From contig NC_064548.1 of the NCBI RefSeq assembly GCF_023856365.1, positions 16,103,642-16,167,641 on the forward strand: a stretch of DNA of 64,000 nucleotides, given 5' to 3'. Origin of the DNA: Brienomyrus brachyistius (Eukaryota > Chordata > Actinopteri > Osteoglossiformes > Mormyridae). A program made the translations under genes and the position numbers. The notes beneath the pieces were generated by a model. That model did not search any database. It saw only the letters and a list, made by a program, of their open reading frames with translations, and was not told where the DNA came from. Positions 23,421-37,400 of the stretch are shown piece after piece (the first letter of the stretch is position 1; each line of letters begins with the position of its first letter).

Positions 23421-26299
23421 CCTCACTCGCTCTGTCACTTTCTACCGCTATTCACTGCTAGCCTTCGTTTTGCTGCAGATCTTGCCCACTTCTTTATATT
23501 GATGTGCTGTTTGACTAGCACAGTTAGGGCCAGGGCTGGGCTATTTGAGGCCCAGTCATGTGAGACTTTCAAGTTGACTGCAAGCAGAGCGAATTTTCCT
23601 CATGCGAAGACTAAACTAGAACTGCTGTCATTGTAAAACTAGAATGCAAATGTATTTAAAAATGCAGACATTTAAACACCTTTGTCATAGCAATCCATAT
23701 TTTCTTTCTGAAGGTGAACAAACACCAAGGATCTTAATCTGTGCCATTGACAGGAAACACAAATCACTGCAGTATGATAATATACTTGTATGTTCAGGAC
23801 TCTTCTGCCCATCTAACAATGCAGACAGAACATGAATTATTTCACTTATTAATGACTAAATGGACCTAATGTTGACAATCATTAAGTTGTTCTTATGGTA
23901 TTTTGCTTGCTAAAAAGTAGTATCTCTGTTTAATTGTAGAGTCTCCCATAATTTTTATGAATTTAGTATTTAGCTAGTTTGAACAAATTTAAGGGATAAA
24001 ATGATAATTTTTACAGAATTGTTTTCGGTGGGTCTTATTTATTAAGCACATTTCATTACCTGTTTATCTGTCTGTCATAGTTGTGTTTGTGTGTGCAAGT
24101 GTGTGTGTGTAACTTGTCAGCTTTGAAAGTAATTTTCTGATTTCGAAACACAATATGTAAAATACGCATCCCGTTCGCTTACAAATGCTTTTATGTTATT
24201 AGTTCACAATGTATTTGCTTCGGGACAAAACATTCCCTTCACATCAGAAATGCAAATATGTACAGAATCCATTATTGTATATTTAATATAGTTACAAGTA
24301 AACAAAGCACTATGACATCACACTTTAATTTGCAAATGAATATATTTGTAAAATATTAATAAATTACTCTTGTACACATTGAGACTAAGGGTTTAATATG
24401 TCATTGTCGTATTTGCTAAACCTCAGTCTAAATTTGCATAAACAGTAGACTACTAATGATTATTATTAATATATTCTTCTAATAATCTGTATTCTTCATT
24501 TGTGTTACCTATTTATGCATATTTTATCAACATGTCGAAAACTGGAATATTTATATTTTAAAGGGGGGTCAAATGTTATTAGTTTAAATATATAAATGTT
24601 TCGATGAATGTTCACTTTTTGAAGTGGAAAGTCTAAAGTCACGATAAATGAGAGGCTTAATTCAAAGGCCTTTGGTTATTATATTTGCTTTGTCAGGGTT
24701 TTGAGGCTGTCCAGCCTTGCAAGACCCAGATAAAAAAATACATGAAGAAAATAAATGACTTTGTTAACCAGGCCTTATTGCTAAGCCGGGGTGTCATACT
24801 TGAATTGTATCAGAAATTTTTATCAGTGAATTGTAATCAGGTACTTCGGGGCCACAAAGCTGTACATTATTACCACTGCACCAACCATCTGGTACAAAGT
24901 TGGGGGCTGGGATTTTTTTTTTGGCGGGGGGGGGGGGTCAGGATTGTGGTTACAGTGGACATCCAATTTCTTTCACAATTTCTAAGTCTGGTATTCTCAC
25001 ATAGAGACGGTAAGCGGGGAAACCAGAAAGGACTACAAGGATGAGTTGGGAAAGAATGTCAAAATGCTAAATTCAAAGAATGGGGGGGGGGGTGTGAGGA
25101 GGGTGTCAACAAATTATATTACTAATATTTTCATTTCATTTTTATTTAAAAGGGACTTGCTCGAACTTGCGAAATGCCTCACTATACTCGTTTCCATGGT
25201 TAAATTTTGTTTTTCATTTCATTTTTGATATGTTAAACAAAAAGGTCTTTTGTGGTTAATATAATTAAAAAATTTTAAATAATGCACTTTAAGACACCAG
25301 CATCATTTACATTTAACAGAAATGTTCTTTCCTGATGTTTCTGGACTTGGAGGGTAGTGGGTGACTTGGGTAGTTATTTCTGGGACTAACTAATTCCGGA
25401 AATTTCCAAGGACCAAGTGATGCAGCTGCCAAAGTAGTATGCGGAGACGGACTTGTTTGGCTGAGGTTTCTGTCTACACCGCTTGCAACGCGCTGAAGGT
25501 CGGCCCACATATTTTCAAAGGTTTTGTCACATATTTATTGCCTGGATAATCTGTTGTTTTTCTCAGTGTCAGTGAGAGGAAGTGACCTCGCTTTCACCCG
25601 GCTTCCTCTTTCTCATATCTCCTCATGGACTTCCTGTGAGACACATTTGTGATGAAACAAAGCCCCCCCCCCAGTACTTTTGCCTCTTCCTCACACTCTG
25701 TCTCTGCACACTGTATCACAGTCTATTACCACAAATTAGGATTCAATAAAATTGCTATTCAGAGATAATTAGAGGCCTGATTTTTTTTTTTTTTTTTTTT
25801 TTTTTGAGAGGGGGTGCCCTTTACAGCTCACGTCGAGGCCCTGCAGATACAGACAGCATGGGGTGGCATTGCGCCCTACTCGCTGTTCCCCAATGCCTCA
25901 CATGCCTGGCAATGCCCCTCGGCCATAGCGGAGCCCGGGTACCCCCCCCCCCCCCCCCACGCCACCCCCCCAAACCTCCGAAAAGCGGTAACAACTCCTG
26001 AACCTCACCTGCTGAGAGGGGCACAGCTCCAAATTAAACAGATTACACCCCCCCCCCCCAAAACCCCCGAGCCCCCCCCCCCCCCCCCCCCCATTTTTTG
26101 TCTTTTATTTTTGTGAGATCCTGACGTCCAGTACTCCCTCACCAGACCCGTGATTAGCAGAATGAAGAAAGGAAGCAAAATCGAGAATAAAAAAGTGTCC
26201 TTAATTGGCAAAGGTTTGTCTTTCACTAATTAACACTTCCCTGCTAACACAAACTTGCTCTCCTCAGATTCTTTCTGCTTCCTTAGGAGTGACAGAGCC
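23421..26299. other. AT-rich intergenic DNA with mononucleotide tracts
   Basis: It contains a poly-T run (25781-25805) and poly-C runs (25942-25958, 26048-26059, 26072-26092). No gene was recognised. Confidence 0.5.
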
Positions 26300-26520
26300 T
26301 TTGCCTAACAAAAAAAATTCCTGTTAAATTGAGAACAAACTTTGATTCATGAGACGGCTTTTAAATGCAGTCTTATATTCTGCTCTGTACTGTTCCGAAA
26401 AGCTCAAGGCTTTGATGTAAATCAGCTTAGTTGAGCGACTGTCCATTTAACACCAAGAAAGCTCCTTTGACTGTCATCATACTGTGTTTTCAAGTTGACA
26501 CTCGAGTTTTAGAGTAAGTT
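26300..26520. other. Candidate conserved noncoding element
   Basis: Unique sequence with CAAACTTTGATTCATGAG and AAGGCTTTGATGT contains TCF/LEF-like CTTTGAT words. Confidence 0.2.
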
Positions 26521-28700
26521 TGATAGTGTAAACCAAGTTACACATGCACCTGAGTAGTAATGCCGAATTATTTTCTTTAAATATTGCACAAAATCCATAT
26601 GTGGAAAAATTAATTATAAACAATAATAATACCGGCTAATAATCATGTTAATACTGATAAAAAATTATTTCCATTTGCATCCTTCTTTCCTAAATCCATC
26701 TTTAATGAATATTTATTAAACAGTAATACTCATAAATAATTTTCTAAATATCAAGATGTAAATACTAACAACAATTTAAAGAAATTATCATTTAAATAAG
26801 TTTGAGAATCGCTCCCTGCATTGTAACAATTCATTTTTTTTTCTCTAACATACAATATAATTTAATATTAAAAGCTCAGCTTATTACATACAGTGAAGTT
26901 ATACAGATATAACAATTTGAATTCTGACAAATTCTGTCAAAGGCCATCATTAGTCATTCTGTCAAATGTACTTTATTTTAAAATATAAAAATATATTATA
27001 ATATAGGTATTGTAAAGTCAGGTAATTCCGGCACAATGCTCATAGTTTTGTGTGAGTGATTTTCCCTTGTGGACCCTAAAACCTCAAATAGGGCATCTGT
27101 GGAGAATCCGTGACTGTGAATGAAGACCATATCGTGTCTGTGAATGAGGGGTAACAGCTATCTGGCCTGGGCCTCCATGGAGAGGATGCCGCACCGAAGC
27201 CGTCTTACGCTGCCAGCAGAAAGAGACAACAGAAGGCCAGTCAGGATGTTCTGAAGACCTTTGAAAGACTGCGGATTCGTTCTGCTAACTCAGCCCTCTG
27301 GATTCATCCCAAGGGCCTTTGTCAGACACTCGTACAAGAGCTGTATGGTTAGTAATTATACTCTTTACACGGGAAACGGCCCCTCTGAGACCACCATTAT
27401 TCTGGCGATATTTCTCGTTAAAAACTCTATTTGTATGTACTATTTAATGCTACACGTAAAGAATATGTCTCAATTACAAGCCGTTACGGAGGCAAAATTA
27501 GGCGAGGCGTGCCGTGAGGTCTATGAAGATGAGACCTACAGAATAACATCTCCGTAAGGCAAACTTCGAGAGCGTCCTGGCGGAGATTCGCCATGGCGCC
27601 GGGACCCGCAAGGCCGGTGCGCAAAGTGAAAACTGGGCCGAAAGACACGCATGGCTCGTCCTGTTCTGTTGACCCCCCCCCCCCCCCCCACAAAAAGACG
27701 GCAGGTAATGCATTCAGCTCTCCCGAGGACTGACGGCACTTCATTATGCTGAATGGGTCCGGACACATTGTGGCACAGCAGGACGTAAGCCGCACTGTAG
27801 CCACTCTCGGATCCACAATATGTAGATCACCATATCTATTTAAAACATGACGCAACTCCACACTTTATGGTCGCACATTCCGAACGCGTGTAAATGGGAG
27901 GAAAAAACTATCCACGTCTCGACGGAGCAAGGGCAGCATTAACATTTACATTCTGACTGAGTGTTTTAGTCATTTTTGAAGCCAAAAAAAAAAAGGTTCA
28001 ATATTCAATTTTTGTCCTTTTTTCATGAGTTTGGGGGGGGGGGGGTGCTGTTTTTATGCGAATCCCTCTTTTTATAAATTACAAAATGAGCCAGCATGCC
28101 ATCATTCCTGGTCGTATCTATTATGTATGTAAATAAAACCTGTTTCATTATGCGTTTTATCTTCAGGCGCTCGGCTTCAGTTTAAATGTCCAGAAACGCT
28201 TGGATAAAAGTGCTCTGCCTGTTTTTTCAGAAGGCCCATGTGTCTCATATTCAGTCAACATCTGCTTCCAATGCAGGTTGATGGGGGACACAGAAAGGCA
28301 ACTGACCAAGAGATTTCTCCACATATACTGACACGGCCTCTGTGGATTCGGGGCTTAATTAATTCGGGGTTTAATCCAGGAGTCGGTTTCTCTGGTCTTA
28401 AGGGTGTTGGCTTACAAGGCATCCCAGCAGTCTTGGTTCTCATGAAGTGCAAATCCTTAGATTCACTGGATAAGGCAAAAGTTTCCTGAGCTGTTTACAC
28501 TGGCTGGTCAAAACAACAAAACCCCCCATACCAAGGATAAATAATGAGTATCAGCACCACCTACAGGCAAGTCAAGCGAAGAGGTTCTGCTTTATGCCCA
28601 AGTCAAGTCAAATTGTTTTTCAGGCACACAATGGAACGAAATAGCATTTGTGCTAAGAACAGCTTCACGCTTAAGATAACATAAAACCATCGGACGATAA
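26521..28700. other. Intergenic, no gene recognised
   Basis: The block is very AT-rich to about 27000, then mixed. It contains a poly-C run (27673-27689) and a poly-G run (28033-28045). Frames here run through these tracts. Confidence 0.5.
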
Positions 28701-28770
28701 TGAATGAATGAATGAATGAATGCACAAGTGAATGAATGAATGAATGAATGAATGAATGAATGAATGAATG
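28701..28770. repeat. (GAAT)n microsatellite
   Basis: About 15 tetramers are interrupted once by GCACAAGT. Confidence 0.95.
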
Positions 28771-29038
28771 TGCAAAATAATGCAACTTTTAATTAGGGCA
28801 GTGCGATGGGTTTGCCTGTAAAGTGTAACAGTGGAAGAACAGCAGTAGTAATGGTCCTGCACTTGTCATCCCACCTTGCTGTAGAAAATCATCACTTTAC
28901 ACCACCTTGACTCTTCCATGTGTTCACATACACAGATCCATCCTGACTTTGCAATTGGGGCATGGTGTTTAAGGGCCTACGTCACGTGGGATTAATAGAC
29001 TTTACCAGACCCGCAGGCATCACCTACATGCCCTACAA

Positions 29039-29191
29039 AAGTGTTTCCCAGTCCGGTCCTCTGGGACCCACTGTCGGTCCACATTTTTACTCCCACCCAG
29101 TTCCTTGCCAGACAGTCCACTTTTTTGCTCCCCCGTCAGCATTAAACATGGACTGCCTGAGGGTCCCTAAGGACCAGATCGCAAAATACTG
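29039..29191. mobile_element. hAT-type MITE
   Basis: The left end AGTGTTTCCCAGTCCGGTCC and the right end GGACCAGATCGCAAAATACT are diverged inverse copies. The flanks ccctacaa and acctgcaa agree at 6 of 8 positions. The inside shares words with 58399-58530. Confidence 0.6.
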
Positions 29192-29228
29192 ACCTGCAAC
29201 ATCCATTGAGTCATATATATTTGTGCTT

Positions 29229-29248
29229 GTGTGTGTGTGTGTGTGTTG
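29229..29248. repeat. (TG)n microsatellite
   Basis: This is a short TG tract just right of the MITE. Confidence 0.9.
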
Positions 29249-29924
29249 GTGTGCCACATATACATGCAGGAGGCCAAGTCCATTTACATGCTTAGCAGAA
29301 AGACAACTCACCTTATTTCCCATTTACATCTCTGCATATTTTATGGCTGCAATTTGTGTTGTGCAAGGGTACAGCAGAAGGGTCCCTTCCAGGGAATTAA
29401 ACCACCCAGCTGTAGACGAACATCAAGACCCCTGCTGTCTGTATTAGTGCCTGTTATTATAATAAATCGTACCACCCTTTTTTGTGAGGGTAAAATATTA
29501 TAATAGTATTATAAGTAATATAATAAATTACTATAATATAATGGATAATATTATTATTATAATAAATTATAATTATGTCAAATCTAGCATAATTTCATAT
29601 CTCAGGAAGCACAGAGCACGAGGCAGGGAGCACCACTGAAAATACACACTTGCACATAAAGCACACAATACCGGCAATTCAGATATAACACAGAAAGCAA
29701 TGTTTCTTTGGACCCTGAGAAGGAAGCGGCAGAGGAACCGGCGAAAAGCCACGTAAACACAGGAAGGTAAGTGAAAAGTCACACAGACGCGGAGCCCACA
29801 ATGACCAAACCACCACTTGTCAAATTATATGCTATCCGTACTTCAGAAATCTTTCACAAACGTTGAGATACACAATGTGGGTCACATAAAACCAAATGAA
29901 AATTTTTTGGGCTCTCGAGGTGCC

Positions 29925-30250
29925 ATCAGAACTCTTCAGACAATCTGTCTGCTGGGCTGCCGGCTCCGTGAGCGTTGCGTTTATTATTCAGGGCTTCCTT
30001 CTCCATCTTCATCGGCATTTGTCTCCCACCTCCCACCCTATCAGTGATACTGTTAAAAAGGACTATAGGAGCCAGTCAGCGGCATAAATTTTATTCTGTG
30101 GCGTTTATTGATTCGGAATAAACATATTCATATGCTTCATTGTAGATTGAGCCCCGTTTTGGTTATGATTATGTTAGTCACCTGTAAACATATTATTATA
30201 TTTACAGATTTTTATAATCTCTGTATATCAGAACTCTTCAGACAATCTGT
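29925..30250. repeat. 24 bp exact direct repeat flanking about 280 bp
   Basis: The word ATCAGAACTCTTCAGACAAT plus CTGT occurs at 29925-29948 and again at 30227-30250. The segment between carries no recognised element. Confidence 0.9.
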
Positions 30251-30599
30251 TGTATAACGTGTTTATAATGTAATTCATAATTTGTATAGATTTTTATTCC
30301 AAAACCTCACAGACGACTTGATGAGTGTCTGCTTGGGGATAATAAAGCCAGTTACAGTTGCTCCTTATTCTGGGTGGACAAACTGCAGCGGCTGCCACCT
30401 TACTTCTAGCGCCTGGCAGATTCCAGAACTCCAGCACAACTGTTACAAAGAGGACCAACCTGCTCTGATTTCTGTGGCTATCATAAGCAAGTATTTATAA
30501 GAAGCGAATATTCCGCATTCAGTTTGACAAGCCAACAAGGAGAATGAGCGTTAGACATTAGCCGTGCATGAGTTTTTGTGAGAGGCTGCCGTCTGTGTG

Positions 30600-30770
30600 C
30601 ATGATTATCCTTATGTCCACAGCCAAAGGCTCCTTTTGTCCCTGGTGTGAGAACACTTTGAATTCAGACAGATCCTCGTTTGCCCTACTGAATCTTCTGA
30701 TTAATTCTGGATGCGGTTCTTAATTAACACCCCAAAGGAAGTGTAGATCTCCAAGCCTGTTCTACAGAGA
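30600..30770. other. Candidate conserved noncoding element
   Basis: Unique sequence with CCTTTTGTCCC, TGATTAATTCTGGATG and CTTAATTAACACC shows homeodomain-like spacing. Confidence 0.25.
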
Positions 30771-32739
30771 ACGAGACTGTTTAAAGGATAACCTAAAGAG
30801 ACAAGTGCCCCTATTGTCTGAGATAATGTCACCCGGGCAGTCTCTCACAGTTCCAGGACCTGGACGCAGGCGAGGTCTTGAGACCTGTCAGGCCCGCAGA
30901 AGAAAAGCCCACGGTATGAGATCCCCCACTGATCTCCTCTGCAGCCCACAAAAACATGTCCTCACAAGTTGCCATATGCCTGAAACAGGCTGTGATCATG
31001 CCAATCTCCGGATATTTATTGGAAGTTCTCTGACTTCCAGCAGAATTGGCAGAGGACAGATAGCTGGGGCGGGGGGCAAGTAAAAATGTGCCTCGGTTTC
31101 CAAGATCCAGAAGAATTTGAGAGCCTAGGAGAGGATGGAATGGCGGCCATCAGCTTCAGCCAGCTGAAAAGTGCAACACATTCCTGGCAGCATGCTGGAG
31201 AAGAGGATTCTTCCTGGTTTTTAAACACTAAAGGTTTTTCATGGGGGGGGGGGACATGTGCGTTCAACCTTTCTTTCTTTTGCTCTCCGGAGACCTTTAG
31301 CATCCACCCCCCCCCCCCCCAAAAAAAAAAAAAAAAAAGAAATTGGGCCAACTTTGAAAGTGGTCGACAGAACTTGCATCTCCTTGGTTAGCCAGCCAGC
31401 ATTGTGGGACTCCCCTAGTTGACTTGGAAGAGAATCAAAGCTCCCCAGTTTCGGTCCTAATTTACCGACTTTATTAGTGTTTTCTAGCTCTTGTCTCTTA
31501 ACTGCTTTGACAGAAGTGGGTACAGAGTTGCTTTTTTATATGCATTGAGCGAGCAGCTAATGCACTCAATTCACTCTGCGCTACAGTGAGCAGTCCAGGA
31601 AACAACGGCATTAAAACGCACGTCAGGAACCTTGAGAAATGCGGGTGTATCTCCTCCAAGTCGACACCAGCTATCAAGCACGGATGTAATAGTGGTACGA
31701 TTTAGTAAGTCAGGAAGTGAGCCCAAAGGAGGACTAATCACCCCCAGGGAAAGTGAAAACCACAGACGGAGGACCCTGCATGACAGGGCACAATAAAATT
31801 GAAAGTAATAATATATGACATGCTGGGAAACACTGGCTCTTTAAATAACAAAACAAAGAGTTTCGCCGTATCACTGCTCACGAACGGAAATGCGACAATG
31901 CGCTTTTGTTAGTCGGTACGGTCCTTTAACGGAGAGCCATTCAGGACCTCACGCGATTGTCTCACCACATGCCTGTTTAAGCGAGATCTCCAGCCTCCAC
32001 ACTGGACAATTGTACACTTTGTGCCCTCTGGGGAAAACGGAGAAGCCCAGTTACAAAGGGACACGAAGTGCAGGTGTAATTGGGATATTTGCAAGCATCC
32101 AGTTTCAGGAGCCCGAGTGAGTGATGGAGACCTGAAGCTGCTGTGTGAGGAGGTGGAGCTCGCGGTGGAATCTACCATCTCCAACCTCCCCCTGTCTTTC
32201 TCCTACACCCATCCAGCCCCCCTGGCCCGTGACACACCCTGGACCTCTGGTGACGGGGCAGCTTCGCTTTGGCGGGAGGGAGGGGTAGAGTATGAGTGAC
32301 AAATGAGATCGATTAAAGTGTCCAGACGGGGCACCTGCCCCGGACTCGGGTTGCACTGAGAGACTGCCTCAGTCTTTTTCTGTCCTTCACCCGGATTCCA
32401 TTTTCAGCCTCATCGCTTTCATGGCTACAATGGGGAAGTTGTTCCTCTAATGGAGAGCCCTCAGAAAGCCGGCCTTATCCCCCAGACCCCATGTATTATT
32501 AACATGGGGCCGGGACACGCGGGGAGGGGGAGTCTTGTCCAGTCTATTCCAGCAGAATTAACTGACCAAGGTGCACCCCCGCAACTTCCCAGGACCTGAA
32601 TTACCGTAATTTGTACCAAATTTGTAACCCAAGCACTATTTAACCAGCCTATTCTGTCACAAAAGAAAAAAATTATATGACCACATTTGATCTTGGCAGC
32701 ATCACAGAGCACAAAGCTATCGATTCAGCTAGAACTGGG
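30771..32739. other. Intergenic, no gene recognised
   Basis: It contains a joined poly-C/poly-A tract (31307-31338). Several frames cross it, but none resembles a protein family. Confidence 0.45.
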
Positions 32740-32970
32740 CCCCCTCGCTGCTTCTTACCGATATTGTCGATGACATCACAGTTTGTGTGCGTTGCCTGGA
32801 TTGATTAGCACATGCCAGCTTTCATGAGTGGGGTGAGAGGCTGCCGAGAGAGGGACGCGGCTCGCGAAGGATGTGACATCAATTTGCGTTCTGCCCACTG
32901 CTAGTTTTCACACTCAGGCACAATAATTATTTTGCAGCCGCGCACAAATAATTCTGCACACCCGACATCT
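32740..32970. other. Candidate conserved noncoding element
   Basis: CGATGACATCACAG, GGATTGATTAGCACATG and CACAATAATTATTTTGCAGCC are regulatory-type words in unique sequence. Confidence 0.25.
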
Positions 32971-33738
32971 GATAAAAAATCACTTTCGTTTTTTTCCCAG
33001 GAACCGCTAATCTGATGCAGGGTCGGGGCAGGCCTAGAGCTCACGCCAAAAATGCTCAAAACATACAGTATTCCGGGAAAATTATATTTATATTAAAGTA
33101 ACATGACATCACGTTGATGTCGTTAAATTTTGAAAAGAGCAAATGGAATTCTCGATAAAAAGGGAATCGGGTAAGGGTAGTTTTTTCTTTTATTTCCAGT
33201 ATCCTTCACAGCCTGTCCTAAACACTCTCTGCTGTGGGTAAGATCACTTCCATCACAGAGACGGCATCTTGTGTGAGATTATTAGTAGCTGGGGTGACGT
33301 GAGGAGGCGACACTCTGACGGGATCTGGCCCGGACCGCTGGTGATGAGGGCCCCACGGCTTTCGGAGAGGAGAGGTGGCAGCTCTGCTTGTACTGGCTGG
33401 ACATTCAGTCTTAAGCAGCTAGAATATCGACAGACACCGATTTACATTCTGTGTGCGGGTTGCACATGTCTAAACAAGCCAAAAATTCAACGCTGTTTCA
33501 ATCAAACATCAGTATATCATTTTTACAGCTGTCTCCGGAACGTTACCTCCAGTGGCCGTTCTGTCTTAATTTGGCTTAATGAGAGAGGTATGAATAAAGG
33601 TTTTCTGTAAATAAAACCCACTACCTGGATCCTAGTCTTATAGCATACCTGTTAAACTCTACGCATTTCTGTTGTTCATTGAAAAGCCCATATTTGCCAC
33701 ATTTTCATACTCTTATAAAAAGCTTTGTGTATAGAAAA

Positions 33739-33778
33739 TGGATGGATGGATGGATGGATGGATAGATGATAATACTTA

Positions 33779-33809
<31 letters not shown>

Positions 33810-33843
33810 GTTGTTGTTGTTGTTGTTGTTGCTGTTGTTGTTC
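33739..33843. repeat. (GGAT)n then (TTA)n-(TTG)n microsatellite
   Basis: The GGAT part (33739-33766) may be the tail of the CCATCC dispersed family in inverse orientation. The trinucleotide part is 33781-33843. Confidence 0.95.
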
Positions 33844-33999
33844 AAATAATGATGATGATGGTAATGATTAGCCTAAAAACCAAGCAAGCACCACTATCAA
33901 ACAACACCCAGTTGCTAAGAGTTGAAAGGGAGCGAAAGGCAGCCTCACATCCCTGTATTTGAATTTGCTTAATAAGTACAATGGCTGCTTTTCGGGGGC

Positions 34000-34450
34000 A
34001 TCCAGCGGGCCTGATTGAAAAGGCTGGTTTACGGTAACCCTGTGATCAACCTGCCTGACAGCACACTATTACCCAGAATGACAAGCCGACGCTGCAATTT
34101 GGCCTGAAAGGAGCGGGCGGCCAATGGCGCTCCGTGATGCTTTGCTGATAGCGAGCCTCGCCGTCATCTTCCTTCGTAATTTGTTTTCAAGAACGGCGAT
34201 TTACATTTCGGCTGGATAACACCTTTTAATGTATCGTGGGCATTAAGTGGGCGGGGAGGGGGGTGGGGGTGGAGGGGAGAGAAAAAAAAAAAAACACTGG
34301 ATTTTAAACAGAACAGCCGGGACCTTGAGTGAAGAGGATTACAATTACAATTAAAATCAGAAGCTTACATGTCCGGCTAATGATCTGCAATAACCCTTTG
34401 TGTACCAGTAAATAATTCGCCGCAGCTGAAGGCGGGAACGTAAGGCATCG
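34000..34450. promoter_or_regulatory. Candidate conserved noncoding element
   Basis: This unique stretch of about 450 bases has CCAATGG, TCGTAATTTG, ACAATTACAATTAAAATC and GGCTAATGATCTGC words. It is broken once by a purine tract at 34250-34295. Confidence 0.3.
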
Positions 34451-37400
34451 CCTTGCGGACGTCCATGTTAATGCCATGCGGAAAGCGTTATTTCACTAAA
34501 GGGCACCAAACCTGAATGAAATGCAAATATAAGCAATTTGGAAGCCGCTAAAAGGGGAAGGGGGGGGGGGGGGGCGGGACGTAGTGGCCAGTTAAAACAA
34601 ATGTGTGAGGTTTATTATGATGCTGAATAACCTCCAGTAAGATTCATTTAAAATGGGGCCGTATATGAAGCCTGCATGCTGTTCTCCTCCGTGGGCAGTG
34701 GGCGGAGCCTCCCGAATTCGCGGCGTCGCCTTGATAATGGAACCCTGGCATCAAAGGAGTGATACCTCAAGGACGGAGCACAGCGCTTCCTAATGCCCAG
34801 CGCATAAATATCCCAGCTAATTAACCGCCGTTGCAGGTGTGTGTCGCCAAAACTGCACCTATTTTTCTGCATAGTTTATTGTGCATTAAAAAAAAAATAA
34901 GTAAATGAAAGAAAGATCATCGATCTCAGGAACAAAACAAAGGCCGTCTTCTGGAAACCCGGTTCCCCCTGAAGTCCCCTTCACAGCCTGGCACCGCTGG
35001 GAAGAGTGACCAGAATATGGTTGCCCTGCCGCGCCTTTAAATGAGCTGACCTCACTCGGCCGTTCGGCTATGCAGAGAGACACATTGTCACTTCAGCGCG
35101 CCTTGGAGTTACCTGAGGACCCCTGGGGGCCCCCATGCAGGTCACTCAGTGACAAGTGGGCTGACAGCAGACTTATAGTGGAGACGGACACGTTACATAC
35201 TTCCAGAAAAGTCCGAGTAACTGACAGATAGCATCTCACTCCCCTGAATACTGATGACGTGCAATCATTGAGCCTTAGCCTAATATAACTCAAAGAATAT
35301 GGTCATAGTGTTATTCTCCTAATTACTCCTAATTTTAAATTAATTGCTATTAGTTCCATTTCCCTTGAAGTAGAGTTTAATATTAAAGCATTGATAACAA
35401 CCATATAGACTCAAATGTATTTCACATTTCTTCCTCTGTTGTTCAGTCAGTCACGTATGATTTGCTAAATGTGTTCAGAAGTATAATAATGTTTCTTTAG
35501 GGACACATATATAACCCTAGCAGGCTGTTATTGAGTATAATTGCCATATATTGAATTAAAAAGCAAAATAGAATGTTGACATACTATACAGTCTGTATAG
35601 TGTAATGCGATATTTTATTTTGGTCAAGAATATTTACCTGCCCCTGGACCATAAGCAGGATAAATTTATATGTGTGTCTGTCTGTATGTGTGTGTGTGTG
35701 AGCGCGTGTGCGTATTAAATTGTGTTTGGCTTTCTTATATTTGCTTTTCATGTTCCATTCTAGATGTGTTCCTTTTCTGATATAATGTTATTTACATAAC
35801 TCACAGTTTATTCATTTTTACATAATTTCAGAAATTATGTAAAAATGCTTCCAGACTATATTTTCGCTGCGTACTAAGACATGCCAACTTGGTCATGCAA
35901 TTAAAATAAGTTGATTTCCTGCAAGGCAAATAATGAAACGAATTTTAAAAATGGCTTAAATGTCACATGGGATTATTTAAAATCTAAATCGCGTATATCC
36001 TTATCTACATAATAAGAAACACTCCACTCCAACGGCCATAATAAGCAAAATCGTGTTGTTAGCTACATGCTAAATTGTTATTTTCTCTATAGACTATTTT
36101 ATCCAGAACAAGACACCTGAAACATGTGAAGTGCTTTTATCGGGGGCACTAAAGAGGCCGCTAACATAAATTACTTTTATTTGAGTGATTATATCAATTA
36201 TTAACTCCAGTAAAAACCTGAGGGGATATCAATACAGATAATTCCTGGCCTACAATAGCCACTGATAACCAGCAACATAATATGTTCTTAATGAATTAGC
36301 TTGTTAGAAGATAATGTAACAAAAGCTATTCACGGTGACAAACTCCCAAAATTACATTTCATATACCCATTATGTGCAAGCTAAGGGACTCTGGGTGATT
36401 TCAATTTTAAAAAGGCTAAGTAGGAGATTGCGAGGAGGAACGAGGGCTTCTCCTCCTTCATCAGCTGCCTTTGTATACCGCCACGTGCAGAGCGCGTCTG
36501 GCTCCCGGAGGAACTTATGGGGCCTCGGCTGCATTACCTGTGGACCTGGTGAATCCTATAATTCGCGTCTGCCTGCTAAACTGGCCTCTAGTGTGATGTT
36601 TGCTGTGGGGGAGAAGGGAATCAAATGACCACCAGCACTGAGGTGGTTCCATCCATCTGTTGCCTTTTTTCGTTTGCACTATGCTACGTTCGTCACGATT
36701 TTCCTCTGTCATCTCCACTCAATCTACCAGACCCTCCGGTCTGGTGATGCAAACATGACCATGTGTCCGTGGTACCCGAGTTTGATTTATGGCACTTTTG
36801 TCTGATTCCCCCGTTTTGCTGACCTCATTCCACCTCACCCCCCCCCCCCCCAGTCTGAAAAGAGAAACTCCTTTGCCCAGGAAGCCGCCCGGTCCACGAC
36901 TCGGCCCAATGTCACACGCTTCAGTTTACATCGCAGGCCTTCAGATCTTGCTGGTGTGTCGAGGGAAAATATTCAACAAGTTAAAAAGCAAAATCCGATA
37001 AACATGCGATCATCAAATGCATACATTTCTCTTCAGGCCTTGGCGAAAGATTCCACAGACTTTCACGGTGGTCACTCCCTCTGCTGCCGTGTCCAATGTT
37101 CTTTTTAATATTTAATACGTCAGCAGATGTACTCCGGTTCAGAAATTCTATGGAAAAATGCCTCGCTTACATACATTAATCCAAACAATGTTAAAAATTC
37201 GTAAGGGTATGCTAATTCCACTGCTAAGAGTCATCTGAATAATTTAATAAAATGACTTCTAAATGTAGGATTTCACAGCTGAAGAAATGTTAGTACTTCT
37301 GTGCTAGCCTGTCTTAGAGAAGGTTAGCATCAGCTATTTTGCCAAATGAGACAACAATCCACAGGAACCTTGATGTCGAACTCTTCAGAGCTGTCTATAA

